From contig NZ_CP083455.1 of the NCBI RefSeq assembly GCF_020229735.1, positions 1,019,001-1,083,000 on the forward strand: 64,000 bases of DNA, written 5' to 3'. The DNA is from Deinococcus taeanensis. Its GTDB lineage: Bacteria > Deinococcota > Deinococci > Deinococcales > Deinococcaceae. The position numbers and the translations under genes are program-made. Under the pieces are notes generated by a model that saw nothing but the letters and a program-made list of their open reading frames with translations, was not told the origin of the DNA and did no database searches. Positions 1 through 8,873 of this stretch are shown in pieces; within the stretch, counting starts at the first letter, position 1, and every line of letters begins with the position of its first letter.

Positions 1-660
1 GTGTTCCCGCAGCCGCAGGCCATGACGCCCGAGGACATCGCGCGCGTCACGCAGGATTTCCTGAAGGCCACCCGCCGGGCAGAAATTGCCGGCTTCGACG
101 CCGTGGAGATCCACGCGGCGCACGGGTACCTGCTGCATCAGTTCCTCTCGCCACTCGCCAACAGCCGCACCGACGAGTACGGCGGGTCCTTCGAGAACCG
201 CACGCGCTTCCTGCTGGAAGTCACGCGCGCCGTGCGTGACGCCTGGCCGTACCACAAGCCGCTGTTTGTGCGCCTCAGCGCCACCGACTGGGCGCCGGGC
301 GGGTGGGACGAGTCGCAGACGGCCGTGCTGTGCAGCCTCCTCTCGAAGGAGGGCGTGGACGTCATTGATCTCAGCAGTGGCGGCCTGACACCCGCCCAGC
401 AGATCACGCCGGCGCCGGGCTACCAGACGCCCTTTGCGGCGCAGGTGAAGGCGGCCGTGCCGGACCTGCACGTCATGACGGTCGGCATGATCGACACTCC
501 GCAGCGCGCCGAAGGCATCCTGCTGAACGGCGACGCCGACCTGATCGCGCTGGCCCGCCCGCTGCTGGGCGACCCGCACTGGGTGCAGGCCGCCGCGCGG
601 GACCTGGGCGCCCCACATGAGGTGGCCCCCCAGTACCAGCGGGGCACGCGCACCAGCTGA
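1..660 (+). CDS. NADH:flavin oxidoreductase, old yellow enzyme family (5'-truncated by window)
   Basis: C-terminal 219 residues of an FMN-dependent ene-reductase of the OYE/YqjM (xenobiotic reductase) group, which reduces activated C=C bonds using NAD(P)H. The frame is open at base 1, so the N-terminal third of a roughly 360-residue protein lies outside the window. Visible family features are EIHAAHGYLLHQFLSP followed by NSRTDEYGGSFENR near residues 37-70 (active-site His and substrate loop), VDVIDLSSGG, and the phosphate-binding end strand DLIALARPLLGDPHW near residue 190. It converges with the ABC ATPase on the other strand, leaving only 5 nt between the stops. The physiological substrate cannot be told from sequence. 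Confidence 0.9.
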   Translation: MFPQPQAMTPEDIARVTQDFLKATRRAEIAGFDAVEIHAAHGYLLHQFLSPLANSRTDEYGGSFENRTRFLLEVTRAVRDAWPYHKPLFVRLSATDWAPGGWDESQTAVLCSLLSKEGVDVIDLSSGGLTPAQQITPAPGYQTPFAAQVKAAVPDLHVMTVGMIDTPQRAEGILLNGDADLIALARPLLGDPHWVQAAARDLGAPHEVAPQYQRGTRTS

Positions 661-665
661 GCGGC

Positions 666-1343
<678 letters not shown>

Positions 1344-1444
1344 GCGGGGCATAGTAGTACGGATGCCGCGCGGCCGTCAGGGCCGCGTTGTTCCGCCGGT
1401 CGTGACTGTTCAGCGCGGGTCCTGGCCGCTAGGATGGAAGCCTC

Positions 1445-2140
1445 ATGGCCCGGCTGGACGACCTCAAACTTTCCCCCCTCTTTCAGAACGTTCCGCAGGA
1501 AGCGCTGCAGGAGGCCGTGCAGGTCACCACGGAACGCCAGTACCGGGCTGGTCAGGCCATCCTGGAGCAGGACGCCGAGGGCGAAGCGCTGCACCTCATC
1601 ACGCGCGGCGTGGTCCGGGTGTCCCGCGTCAGCCTGGGCAGCCGTGAACGCGTGATGGGTGACCTGTACGCTCCGGCCGTGGTGGGGGAGACGGCCGTGC
1701 TCGGCGGCGGGGAACGCAGCGCCACGGTGCGCGCCCTGACCGACGTAACCACCCTGATGCTGTACCGCACGCACTTCAAGCAGATCCTGCGTCGCCATCC
1801 GGACGTCCTGTGGAACCTCAGCGCCATGCTCGTGCGGCGGGTCACGTTCCTGAACGACGAACTGATCGCGTTCGGCCTGAACACCGAAGCGGCCCTGAGT
1901 CACGTGTTCACGAACCTGTACCGCCAGCGTGTCCGGGCGGGCGTGCCCACGCCTGAAGTGCTGCCCCTGGGCACGCAGGACATCATGCAGCGTATCTCCT
2001 CCAGCCGCGAGACGGTCTCCCGCGTGATGCGCAAACTCTCCGAAGCGCAACTCCTGACGTACAACGGCCAGCAGGTCACGCTGCTGGACGTGGACGGCCT
2101 CATGAGCATCACCCTTGAGGAAGCTGAAGGCCTGGAGTAG
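1445..2140 (+). CDS. Crp/Fnr family transcriptional regulator
   Basis: Protein of 231 residues with an N-terminal cyclic-nucleotide-binding-type beta-roll (about 15-130) and a C-terminal winged helix. The recognition helix is in SSSRETVSRVMRKLSE near residue 190. No Cys cluster typical of Fnr oxygen sensors is present, so it may bind a nucleotide or act without a ligand. A -10-like TAGGAT (1430-1435) precedes the ATG by 9 nt, so the mRNA would have little or no leader. It is followed after 55 nt by an MBL-fold hydrolase with its own -10 box. Target genes cannot be inferred. Confidence 0.88.
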   Translation: MARLDDLKLSPLFQNVPQEALQEAVQVTTERQYRAGQAILEQDAEGEALHLITRGVVRVSRVSLGSRERVMGDLYAPAVVGETAVLGGGERSATVRALTDVTTLMLYRTHFKQILRRHPDVLWNLSAMLVRRVTFLNDELIAFGLNTEAALSHVFTNLYRQRVRAGVPTPEVLPLGTQDIMQRISSSRETVSRVMRKLSEAQLLTYNGQQVTLLDVDGLMSITLEEAEGLE

Positions 2141-2195
2141 GTTACCGCCGCAGAACACGCGCCAGCACGCACGCCCCCGGGGTACCCTGCACGGT

Positions 2196-2930
2196 ATGCA
2201 GCGCCTAGGTGACGTGATCGTCCTGAACCTCACCGTGTCCCTCATGGGTGGCCCGGGTCTGATTCACCCGGTTGCTCTTGTCGGCCCGGACCACACCCTG
2301 ACCCTGGTGGACACCGGCACGCCCGGACAGCTGGACGGCCTCATCGCGGAACTTGGAGAGGCCGGGTACGCACTCGGGCAGGTCCGGCGCGTGGTCGTCA
2401 CCCACCATGACCTCGACCACATCGGCAGCCTGGAAGACGTCGTGCGCGCCACAAACGCCGAAGTGTACGCCCTGGACACCGAGGTGCCCTTCATCACCGG
2501 CGAGCGCCGCGCGCAGAAACTCCCCCCGCCTGAGCAGGCCCAGAGCATGCTGGCCGACCCGGACCTGAGCCCGACCATGCGCGCCATGCTCACGCGCGAA
2601 CCCGTCCGTGTCCCGGTGCAGCGTCCCCTGCGGGACGGCGACCTGCTTCCCGGGGGTGTGCGCGTCGTCGCCACGCCCGGCCACACGCCCGGCCACCTCA
2701 GCCTGTACGTCCCGGCCGGGCACGTTCTTATCAGCGGTGACGCCCTGACCTCCCGTGACGGCACGCTGCACGGCCCCATGGAGCGCGCCACGCCGGACAT
2801 GCCCACCGCCCTGGCGTCGGTGCGCACCCTGGCCGAACTGGACGTCCAGACCATCGTCACGTATCACGGCGGCGTGGTCAGCCAGGACGCCGGCGCCCAG
2901 CTCCGCGCGCTGGCCGCCCAGTCCACCTGA
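2196..2930 (+). CDS. MBL-fold metallo-hydrolase
   Basis: Metallo-beta-lactamase-fold protein of 244 residues. The metal-binding core reads VTHHDLDHIGS near residue 67, a variant with Asp in the second His position. Later ligands follow at TPGHTPGHLSLY (about 160) and ISGDAL (about 180), and the last His in VTYHGG near the end. This places it among the glyoxalase-II-like or broad-specificity hydrolases, with no substrate assignable. A TACCCT -10 box (2183-2188) sits 7 nt before the chosen ATG, which supports that start and a leaderless mRNA. An upstream in-frame ATG at 2115 overlaps the previous gene and lacks homology. Confidence 0.85.
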   Translation: MQRLGDVIVLNLTVSLMGGPGLIHPVALVGPDHTLTLVDTGTPGQLDGLIAELGEAGYALGQVRRVVVTHHDLDHIGSLEDVVRATNAEVYALDTEVPFITGERRAQKLPPPEQAQSMLADPDLSPTMRAMLTREPVRVPVQRPLRDGDLLPGGVRVVATPGHTPGHLSLYVPAGHVLISGDALTSRDGTLHGPMERATPDMPTALASVRTLAELDVQTIVTYHGGVVSQDAGAQLRALAAQST

Positions 2931-3436
2931 CAGGCCGCGCGCCTGTTCCGCACCCGTGGGCTTCGCGTGGGCTGGCCGGTTCACGCCTGGCCTGGAATGA
3001 CTGTTCAGCTCCACCTCCTGAGCCAGATACCCCCGCGTTTCCCAGGCCGGCCTCACACCTGGCGGAAGCTGTCCTCCTGGCACCCTGGGTGGCCTGCGCT
3101 CCGCGGCTTTCCACCAGAACGCCCGTGCGTTCGCCCTGCCCAGGTCAGCATGGCCCTTCACCGGGAAGGCCCACGCTGTTCACGACGAGAAGCGCCTGGC
3201 CGTGCAGGCCGACCGCTTGAACGCGCCGGGCCACTTCACCACCCTCCGGCAGGTCTGCCCGCTGAGCCTGCCACGCTAAGTCGGCGCTGGACTTTGAAGA
3301 GGCAGCCAGGGCCTGAACCTGTTCGCGCCCCGTCTGACGGCGGCTGGTGCAGCCTGAGCGCGGTGATCTCCGACCCGGTGCAGTGACAGGCGGCGCTGGC
3401 GTGCCGGACGCTGTCACTTCGCCCAGGAGCCGCGGC
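2931..3436. other. Intergenic 506 bp without an intact gene
   Basis: Between the MBL hydrolase and the MaoC gene no frame shows a convincing complete protein. The minus strand carries a short stretch resembling part of a short-chain dehydrogenase (separate entry), so this is probably a decayed gene. No terminator hairpin with a T-tract was seen after 2930. Confidence 0.5.
3145..3345 (-). pseudogene. Possible remnant of a short-chain dehydrogenase/reductase
   Basis: The minus-strand frame contains REQVQALAAS, then RADLPEGGEVARRVQAV, then QALLVVNSVGLPGEGP. This follows the order of an SDR of the DltE/YqjQ type: ARREERLxALA, ADL, and LLVNNAGxG. The Rossmann GxxxGxG segment upstream and the YxxxK segment downstream are not found in any frame nearby, and the frame stops right after the NNAG-like motif. 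The match is by eye only and the segment is short, so it could be coincidence. Confidence 0.3.
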
Positions 3437-3910
3437 TCAGGCGGGGCGCTTCTGCATCAGGGCCGTGCGTTTGCAGCGCGCGACCACCTCGTTGCGCTGG
3501 TTCAGCGCGCGGTGCTCCACGGTCACGATCCCGGCGTCCGGACGGCTGCGGCTGTCGCGGACTTCCAGCACCTCGGACTCGGCGCGGATGGTGTCGCCGT
3601 GAAACACCGGGTGGGGAAACACCACGTCGGTCAGGCCCAGATTGGCGACCAGGGTGCCCAGCGTCAGCTCGTGCACACTGAGGCCCACCAGGAGGCTCAG
3701 GGTCAGCAGGCTGTTCACCAGGGGCCGGCCGAACTCCGTGTGCGCCGCGTACTCATGATCCAGATGCAGCGGCTGGGGATTCATGGTGAGCGTCGTGAAG
3801 AACACGTTGTCCGCCTCGGTCAGTGTGCGCGTCACCCGGTGGCGGATGACGGCGCCGGGCTGGAGTTCTTCCAGGTAGCGGCCCTGCGGGCGGTTCAGAT
3901 CCTCGTTCAT
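3437..3910 (-). CDS. MaoC-like (R)-specific enoyl-CoA hydratase/dehydratase
   Basis: Hot-dog-fold protein of 157 residues. The family active-site pattern is visible as [21 protein letters not shown] (about 31-51): the Asp after TEAD and the later His act in hydration of enoyl-Co[16 protein letters not shown] and [14 protein letters not shown] are further family segments. This subgroup (mesaconyl/itaconyl-CoA hydratase-like) is often encoded beside a CitE-like lyase. Here the gene starts 22 nt after the CitE-like gene, with GAGGT as SD 6 nt ahead of the ATG, so the two form an operon. Together they suggest cleavage and hydration of a branched dicarboxyl-CoA, though the substrate is inference. 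Confidence 0.85.
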   Translation of the reverse strand: MNEDLNRPQGRYLEELQPGAVIRHRVTRTLTEADNVFFTTLTMNPQPLHLDHEYAAHTEFGRPLVNSLLTLSLLVGLSVHELTLGTLVANLGLTDVVFPHPVFHGDTIRAESEVLEVRDSRSRPDAGIVTVEHRALNQRNEVVARCKRTALMQKRPA

Positions 3911-3932
3911 CGGTAACCTCGGTGGGGTGGGC

Positions 3933-4793
3933 TCAGGTGTCGCTGCCGGCCAGGATGGCGCGTGCGGCGGCCAGCATCGGTTCATCCACCATCTGACCTT
4001 CAAAAGCGAACGCGCCGTGACCGCTGAGGCTGGCGTCGTGTGCGGCGGCCAGCAGGGCGCGGGCGCGCGTCTTCTCGGCTTCGGTGGCGCCGAACAGGTC
4101 GTGCGCCAGGGCCACCTGCGCCGGGTGAATGCAGAGCTTCCCGGCGTACCCGAGCGCGCGGCCCAGCGCGGCGTCCTCACGGAAGGCGGGTTCGTCGTTC
4201 AGGCGCGGTACCACGATGTCCAGGGCGGCCACGCCGGTCAGGCGGGCGGCGAGGGCCACCTGTGACCGGGCGTACAGCACTTCCAGGCCACCGGGGGTGC
4301 GGCGGCCACCGAGGTCGGTGGTGTAGTCTTCCGCACCGAAGTACGTCCAGCGCACGGCGCCTTCGCGCAGGATGTCATGGGCGTTCCAGACGCCAGCGCC
4401 GGTCTCCAGTCCCGCCAGCAGTGGCAGACTCAGGCCGTGCGTCGCCAGGGCGTTCACGACCTCACGCACGTCGGCCACGGACTCCACCTTCGGGATGATC
4501 ACGCCGGCCAGTTCCGGTGTCAGTACCGTGAGGTCCTCCGCGAAGTACGGCGAGTGCACGGCGTTGACACGCACAAACACCGGGAGGTGCGGCGCGGCGG
4601 CAATCAGCTCCCGCGCCGCGTCTCGCGCCACCGGCCGCGCGGCCTCCTTGGCGTCGGGCGTGCCGAGAATGGCGTCTTCCAGGTCGATTACCACGGCGTC
4701 TGGAGCGCTGCGGGGCAATTTGGCCACCAGGTCAGCGCGGTTTCCGGGAGCGAACAGCAGGCTGCGTGGGCGGCTCAGCCGGGTGGCGGTCAC
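3933..4793 (-). CDS. HpcH/HpaI aldolase / CitE-like CoA-ester lyase
   Basis: TIM-barrel Mg-dependent lyase of 286 residues in the citrate lyase beta / malyl-CoA lyase group. Diagnostic segments are [10 protein letters not shown] at the N-terminus, VVIDLEDAI (metal ligands), [35 protein letters not shown] and KLCIHPAQV. The natural family start corresponds to the GTG at 4793 ([11 protein letters not shown]), not the further upstream non-ATG codon. That GTG overlaps the stop of a leaderless 12-codon ORF as GTGA (separate entry), so translation is probably coupled. Co-transcription with the downstream MaoC gene is likely. Confidence 0.88.
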   Translation of the reverse strand: MTATRLSRPRSLLFAPGNRADLVAKLPRSAPDAVVIDLEDAILGTPDAKEAARPVARDAARELIAAAPHLPVFVRVNAVHSPYFAEDLTVLTPELAGVIIPKVESVADVREVVNALATHGLSLPLLAGLETGAGVWNAHDILREGAVRWTYFGAEDYTTDLGGRRTPGGLEVLYARSQVALAARLTGVAALDIVVPRLNDEPAFREDAALGRALGYAGKLCIHPAQVALAHDLFGATEAEKTRARALLAAAHDASLSGHGAFAFEGQMVDEPMLAAARAILAGSDT

Positions 4794-4828
4794 CACAACC
4801 GCCCGGGCGAACAAACGTTTGTTGACAT
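4790..4828 (-). CDS. Leaderless mini-ORF coupled to the CitE-like gene ([12 protein letters not shown])
   Basis: ATG at 4828 lies 6 nt after the -10 box TATGCT (4835-4840), so transcription should start at or next to the A of ATG. The frame runs 12 codons and its TGA overlaps the GTG of the CitE-like gene as GTGA. The peptide has no recognisable function; the arrangement suggests ribosome delivery by translational coupling. Five other genes in the window have the same layout. Confidence 0.6.
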   Translation of the reverse strand: MSTNVCSPGRLW

Positions 4829-5004
4829 GCGCAGAGCATACCGACTGAATGCTCCGCCGCCCAGCCTGAATGGGTCAGGCCCACCGCCAGACCACAACAC
4901 CGGGTTGACGCCTTCCCGGCGCGTGGAGGCGACCCTGACAGGCGCGAAATACAGTCGGGCGCGCCGGACGGGTTACGATCCCGGCCGGCGCGCCCGAAGG
5001 TTCC

Positions 5005-5643
5005 TCAGGCGTCCTCGCCGGACCCGGGCAGGGGCGTCGTGCGGGGCGGACCCCCGTCAATGCCACCCGAGCCTCCCACGCGCGGCCCTTTGACCTCCCC
5101 CCCGGCGTCCAGGCTGGGGTCGGCGAGGCGCGGCGCACCCACACCGCCCTGTGCCCCTTCCGTACTGAAATCGGAAAAGCTTCCGGGGACGCCGTCATCA
5201 AAGGCGGGTTCGTCATTCACGTTGTTCGGCACGAAGTCCGTTCCGTACGCCATGGCGTTGTCGAGCATCTCGGTGCGCAGGGACGGGTCCACGCCGTCAT
5301 CGTAGGCGAGCCCCGCGCCGGCCAGCGCGGCACTGCCGGGACTGCCCGCCCGGCCGCCCGTCACGTCGCCAGACACCGGAAAGTCCTCTTCGGCCTGCGC
5401 CACACCGCGGATCTCCTCCGCGTTCGACTGCGTGTCCTGGCTGGCCGGGTCATCATCCCCCGGCAGAGAGTAGTCGCTGGTGGCGCCGGCGCTCAGGCCG
5501 CCGGTCGGTCGCAGCCGGGCGTCCGTGTCATCACTCTCGGGGCGTTCGGTGTCGTCGCCACCGGCTGTGGCGTCGTCCTCCAGGCGGTCATTCAGTTCAG
5601 GGTCGAGATCGGCTGTGGGATCGCGGTTAATGGGGTCAGTCAT
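5005..5643 (-). CDS. Conserved-looking acidic hypothetical protein
   Basis: Protein of 212 residues, very rich in Asp, Glu, Gly, Ser and Pro and poor in hydrophobics, so probably disordered. It begins MTDPINRDPTADLDPELNDR and has no membrane segment, signal peptide or known motif. The only segment that might fold is LRTEMLDNAMAYGTDFVP (about 125-142). The start at 5643 has a good SD (GGGAGGAA, 3-4 nt before the ATG) and a -10-like TCTAAT at 5693-5698 on the minus strand. Acidic disordered proteins of this look are common in Deinococcus; some are desiccation-related, but nothing here proves that. Confidence 0.72.
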   Translation of the reverse strand: MTDPINRDPTADLDPELNDRLEDDATAGGDDTERPESDDTDARLRPTGGLSAGATSDYSLPGDDDPASQDTQSNAEEIRGVAQAEEDFPVSGDVTGGRAGSPGSAALAGAGLAYDDGVDPSLRTEMLDNAMAYGTDFVPNNVNDEPAFDDGVPGSFSDFSTEGAQGGVGAPRLADPSLDAGGEVKGPRVGGSGGIDGGPPRTTPLPGSGEDA

Positions 5644-5955
5644 GGGTTCCTCCCGTCGGGGGCCGCTGGGCGCAGGCCCGCGCACTTCCACGATTAGAGT
5701 CCCGGCCCGGCCGTTCCCGATGAGGAGGACGGTAACGCGCCTTGGTTCAGACCTTAACGCTCACCTGCCGGTTCCTGCGTCCCCTGCCGTTCAGACCCAC
5801 GAGGGGCCTGAGAAGCGGGCGGCGCCGCATCACCAGGGCGGGGGTACGTGAACTGACCTTGGCCGATTTCTTGCCGGAGGCCGCCGCCGCCGCGCTTCAG
5901 TGAGAGCGGTCCGCGGGACCCACCCCACACGGGTGCCCCGCAACAGGAGGACGGT
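5644..5955. other. Divergent intergenic region (312 bp)
   Basis: Separates the acidic protein (minus) from the Gfh1-like gene (plus). On the minus strand it holds the SD and a TCTAAT -10 candidate. On the plus strand it holds AGGAGG (5945-5950) six nt before the Gfh1 ATG. No short ORF, hairpin with T-tract or RNA gene was seen. A duplicate of the string aggaggacggta occurs at about 5722 and 5945. Confidence 0.5.
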
Positions 5956-6435
5956 ATGGCAGAACAGATTCCCATGACGGCCGACGGCTACCAGCGTCTG
6001 GAAGAAAGCCTGGCCCGCGAACGTGACCGGCGCGAGGCCGCCATTGAGCAGATCGCGGCCCTCAGAGATGAGGAGAGCAATCTTGAGGACCGCAACCTCG
6101 AACTGGCGCAGATTGACCTGCAGACCATGGAAGCGCGCGTACTGGAACTTGAGGACGTGCTGGCCCGCGCCGTGATCGTGGAAGCCCCCGAAGGGGAGGA
6201 ACGCGTGCAGCTCGGCTCGGTGGTCATGCTTGCCGACGAGGAGCATGGCCGCGAGCTGCGCGTGCAGCTCGTCAGTGCTGTGGAGATCGACGCCACGGCC
6301 GACGGTCCCACCCAGGTGAGTGACGACAGCCCGGTCGGGCAGGCCATCAAGGGCCGGCAGGCCGGGGACAGCGTGGACGTTGAACTGGCGGACCGCACCA
6401 CCCGGTACGTAATCCGCAGCATCGGCGCCCGGTAA
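5956..6435 (+). CDS. Gre-family transcription factor, Gfh1-like
   Basis: Protein of 159 residues: an N-terminal antiparallel coiled coil (about 1-75) and a C-terminal FKBP-like domain (about 80-158). Gre factors insert the coiled coil into the RNA polymerase secondary channel. The tip reads [11 protein letters not shown], with several acidic residues but not the spaced D-x-x-E of GreA. The second helix ([23 protein letters not shown]) and [16 protein letters not shown] match Thermus Gfh1 as I recall it. It may therefore inhibit RNA polymerase rather than stimulate cleavage. AGGAGG precedes the ATG by 6 nt. GreA itself remains the alternative assignment. Confidence 0.82.
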   Translation: MAEQIPMTADGYQRLEESLARERDRREAAIEQIAALRDEESNLEDRNLELAQIDLQTMEARVLELEDVLARAVIVEAPEGEERVQLGSVVMLADEEHGRELRVQLVSAVEIDATADGPTQVSDDSPVGQAIKGRQAGDSVDVELADRTTRYVIRSIGAR

Positions 6436-6471
6436 TCCCGCGGCGCCGTTCATCCTGCCTAGCTTCTGGCG

Positions 6472-6501
6472 TTGACCACCCGCCTCGGGCGCCGCTACAC
6501 T
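6472..6501 (+). promoter_or_regulatory. Promoter of the aspS attenuator transcript
   Basis: TTGACC (6472-6477), an 18-nt spacer, and TACACT (6496-6501). The predicted start, 7 nt after the -10, is the A of the ATG at 6508, so the leader peptide would be translated from a leaderless mRNA. Confidence 0.75.
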
Positions 6502-6507
6502 CCCTGC

Positions 6508-6548
6508 ATGATCGCGGCGAACAACAACGTGAATGATGATCCCTGCTA

Positions 6549-6549
<1 letters not shown>
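6508..6549 (+). CDS. Asn/Asp-rich leader peptide of aspS (MIAANNNVNDDPC)
   Basis: Thirteen-codon ORF whose ATG coincides with the predicted transcription start. Codons 5-7 and 9 are Asn (AAC AAC AAC ... AAT) and codons 10-11 are Asp (GAT GAT), i.e. six of thirteen residues are the amino acids whose tRNAs are charged by the downstream AspRS. TAG at 6547-6549 is followed by GGGG and then a terminator. This is the classical layout of a ribosome-mediated attenuator. Confidence 0.75.
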
Positions 6550-6604
<55 letters not shown>

Positions 6605-6623
6605 CAATGAAGGAGCACGCATC

Positions 6624-7967
6624 ATGACCACCCAAGCGCAGTCCCCGACGCCCCCCAGCGCCCAGCCCGCCCTGCCCCGCACCCTCACCCGTGACCTGAA
6701 GCAGTTCGACGGTCAGACCGTTCGCCTGCAGGGGTTCGTGCATGCCCGGCGTGACCTGGGCGGCGTGCAGTTCATCGTGCTGCGCGACGTGAGCGGCGTC
6801 ACGCAGTGCGTCGGCAGCGGCCTGAATCTGCCCCTGGCGGAAAGCAGCGTCGAGGTCACCGGGAAGGTCAAGGCGCATCCCAAGGCGCCCGGCGGGTTTG
6901 AGGTGCAGGTCGAGTCGTTCCGCGTGATCTCGGCGGCGGTGGAGCCCGCCCCTGTCGAGATTCCCAAGATGGAATGGAACGTGAACCCGGAAACCATGCT
7001 GGACTACCGCGTGGTCACGGTGCGCGGCCTGAAGGAACGCGCCGCGCTGAAGGTTCAGGCGGAACTGGTGGCCGCGTTCCGTGACCACCTGATCACCGAG
7101 GGCTTCACGGAAATCAGCACCCCGAAAATCGTGTCTGCCGGCGCGGAGGGCGGCGCGAACCTGTTTCCCATCGACTACTTCGGTCACCCCGCCTACCTCG
7201 CGCAGAGCCCGCAGCTGTACAAGCAGATCATGGTGGGCGTGTTTGAACGCGTCTTTGAGGTGGCGCCCGTGTACCGCGCCGAGGAGCACGCCACCAGCCG
7301 TCACCTGAACGAGTACCTGTCACTGGACATCGAGATGGGCTTCATCGAGGATGAGGAGGACGTCATGGACCTCGAGAACCGCGTGCTCTCGGCCATCATG
7401 ACCCGGCTGCGCGCGCGGGCCCAGGCGGAATTCGACCTGCTGGGCGCCACCATCCCCGACGTGCCTGCCCACATTCCCCGCATCACCCTCATGGACGCCC
7501 GCGCCCTCGTGACCGAGAAGTACGGGCACGCGGTGGGTGGCAAGGACCTGGACCCCGAAGCGGAACGCCTGCTGTGCCAGCACTACGCCGAAACGCAGGG
7601 CAGCGACTTCGTGTTCGTCACGAAGTACCCCCGCGCCGCGCGGCCCTTCTACGCGCATCCGGACGTGAACGAGGACGGGACGCCCAGCACCGAGATCACG
7701 CGCGGCTTCGACCTGCTGTTCCGCGGCATCGAGATCACGTCCGGCGGGCAGCGCATTCACGACCACGCCATGCTGATGGACTCCATTGCCGCCTACAAGC
7801 TCAAACCCGAGACCCTTGAGGGCTACACCGAGGTCTTCAAGTACGGAATGCCGCCTCATGGCGGGTTCGCGATCGGTGCCGAACGCCTCACCGCGAAACT
7901 GCTGGGCATCAGCAACGTCCGCTACGCGCGCGCCTTCCCCCGCGACCGTCACCGCCTCACCCCCTGA
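6624..7967 (+). CDS. aspS: Non-discriminating aspartyl-tRNA synthetase, archaeal type (aspartate--tRNA(Asn) ligase)
   Basis: Class II synthetase of 447 residues, the short archaeal-type AspRS (bacterial AspRS is about 590). An OB-fold anticodon domain (about 20-115) is followed by the catalytic core, with motif 2 YRAEEHATSRHLNEY near 216 and motif 3 GFAIGAERLTAKLLG near 412. His40 in GFVHARRDLGG and a Pro in AHPKAPGG occupy positions that, as I recall, are linked to charging both tRNA-Asp and tRNA-Asn. Asp-tRNA(Asn) is then amidated by GatCAB, in Deinococcus the route to asparagine itself. AAGGAG lies 8 nt before the ATG. The upstream Asn/Asp leader and terminator predict attenuation by Asn supply. 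Confidence 0.92.
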   Translation: MTTQAQSPTPPSAQPALPRTLTRDLKQFDGQTVRLQGFVHARRDLGGVQFIVLRDVSGVTQCVGSGLNLPLAESSVEVTGKVKAHPKAPGGFEVQVESFRVISAAVEPAPVEIPKMEWNVNPETMLDYRVVTVRGLKERAALKVQAELVAAFRDHLITEGFTEISTPKIVSAGAEGGANLFPIDYFGHPAYLAQSPQLYKQIMVGVFERVFEVAPVYRAEEHATSRHLNEYLSLDIEMGFIEDEEDVMDLENRVLSAIMTRLRARAQAEFDLLGATIPDVPAHIPRITLMDARALVTEKYGHAVGGKDLDPEAERLLCQHYAETQGSDFVFVTKYPRAARPFYAHPDVNEDGTPSTEITRGFDLLFRGIEITSGGQRIHDHAMLMDSIAAYKLKPETLEGYTEVFKYGMPPHGGFAIGAERLTAKLLGISNVRYARAFPRDRHRLTP

Positions 7968-8033
7968 CCCGTGACAGGGCCCTGTTCACGTTGGACGGGG
8001 CCCTGGGCACGCCGGGGACAGTAGCATCGGCGC

Positions 8034-8813
8034 ATGACGGACCGCGGCCGGGGCAACAACGAACAGGGTCTTCAGGAGGAATTCGCGCAGTTCAGCGTGG
8101 GCGGACAGCGGGTGTACGGCATGCTGCACCGCCCGCCCGGCGCGTCCGGCGCGCACGGGCACCCCAGCGTGATACTCCTGCACGGCTTTACCGGGAGCCG
8201 CACCAGCGACCACCGCATCTTCCCGCTGTTCTCGCGGCTGCTTGCGGGGCGGGGCGTCGCCAGTCTCCGCTTTGACTTTCGCGGCAGCGGCGAAAGCCAG
8301 GGGGACTTCAGCGAGATGACGGTGTCCCGCGAGGTCGAGGACACCGCGGCTGCCTTCGAGTACATGCGCCGCCAGCCGGACCTGGACCCCGAACGGGTGA
8401 TGCTGCTGGGCTTCAGCATGGGCGGCCTCGTGGCGGCGCTCGCCGCGCCGCAGGTCCGCCCGCACCGGCTCGCGCTGTGGGCGCCGGCCCTGCCGGACCT
8501 GTGGCTGCCCATGCTGCGCGGCGGATTCCTGCCCGCCACCATCACCGATCACGGCGGGTGGCCGCTGGGCCGCGAGTTTCTTCAGGAGGTCACCCGGACC
8601 CGGCCGCTGGACGCCGCCGCCGGCTGGGGAGGCGAGGCGCGGGTGTTTCACGGAGACGCCGACCGGACCTGCCCGCCCGAGTGGGGGGTGCGGTACGCGC
8701 AGGCCCTCCACTGCGACGCAGTTGCCATCCCTGGCGCGGGGCACACCTTCGACTCGCTGGAGCAGACGGAGCTGCTGTTCCGCGAAACTGCCCGGTTCCT
8801 GACGGGTCAGTAG
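8034..8813 (+). CDS. Alpha/beta hydrolase (acyl-ester/peptidase-like)
   Basis: Serine hydrolase of 259 residues. The oxyanion region is LLHGFTGSRTSDH near 46, the nucleophile elbow is GFSMGG near 128, the acid is in HGDADRTCPP, and the catalytic His in GAGHTFDS near 240. The closest general type is the osmotically inducible/acyl-peptide-hydrolase-like esterases; the substrate is unknown. The -10 box TAGCAT (8022-8027) ends 6 nt before the ATG, indicating a leaderless monocistronic message. Confidence 0.85.
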   Translation: MTDRGRGNNEQGLQEEFAQFSVGGQRVYGMLHRPPGASGAHGHPSVILLHGFTGSRTSDHRIFPLFSRLLAGRGVASLRFDFRGSGESQGDFSEMTVSREVEDTAAAFEYMRRQPDLDPERVMLLGFSMGGLVAALAAPQVRPHRLALWAPALPDLWLPMLRGGFLPATITDHGGWPLGREFLQEVTRTRPLDAAAGWGGEARVFHGDADRTCPPEWGVRYAQALHCDAVAIPGAGHTFDSLEQTELLFRETARFLTGQ

Positions 8814-8873
8814 CAGCTGGCTTTGAGGTGCACGCCTGAGCGGCGCTGCGCCGCCTGGGGGGAACGGCCAGGG

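Noticed and set aside
5722..5955. Repeated string aggaggacggta at about 5722 and 5945
   Set aside because: Only 12 bp; the second is the Gfh1 SD. The first has no gene after it and is probably coincidence.
7975..8005. Hairpin CAGGGCCC/GGGCCCTG after aspS as terminator
   Set aside because: Eight-base arms with a 15-nt loop and no T-tract; too weak to call.
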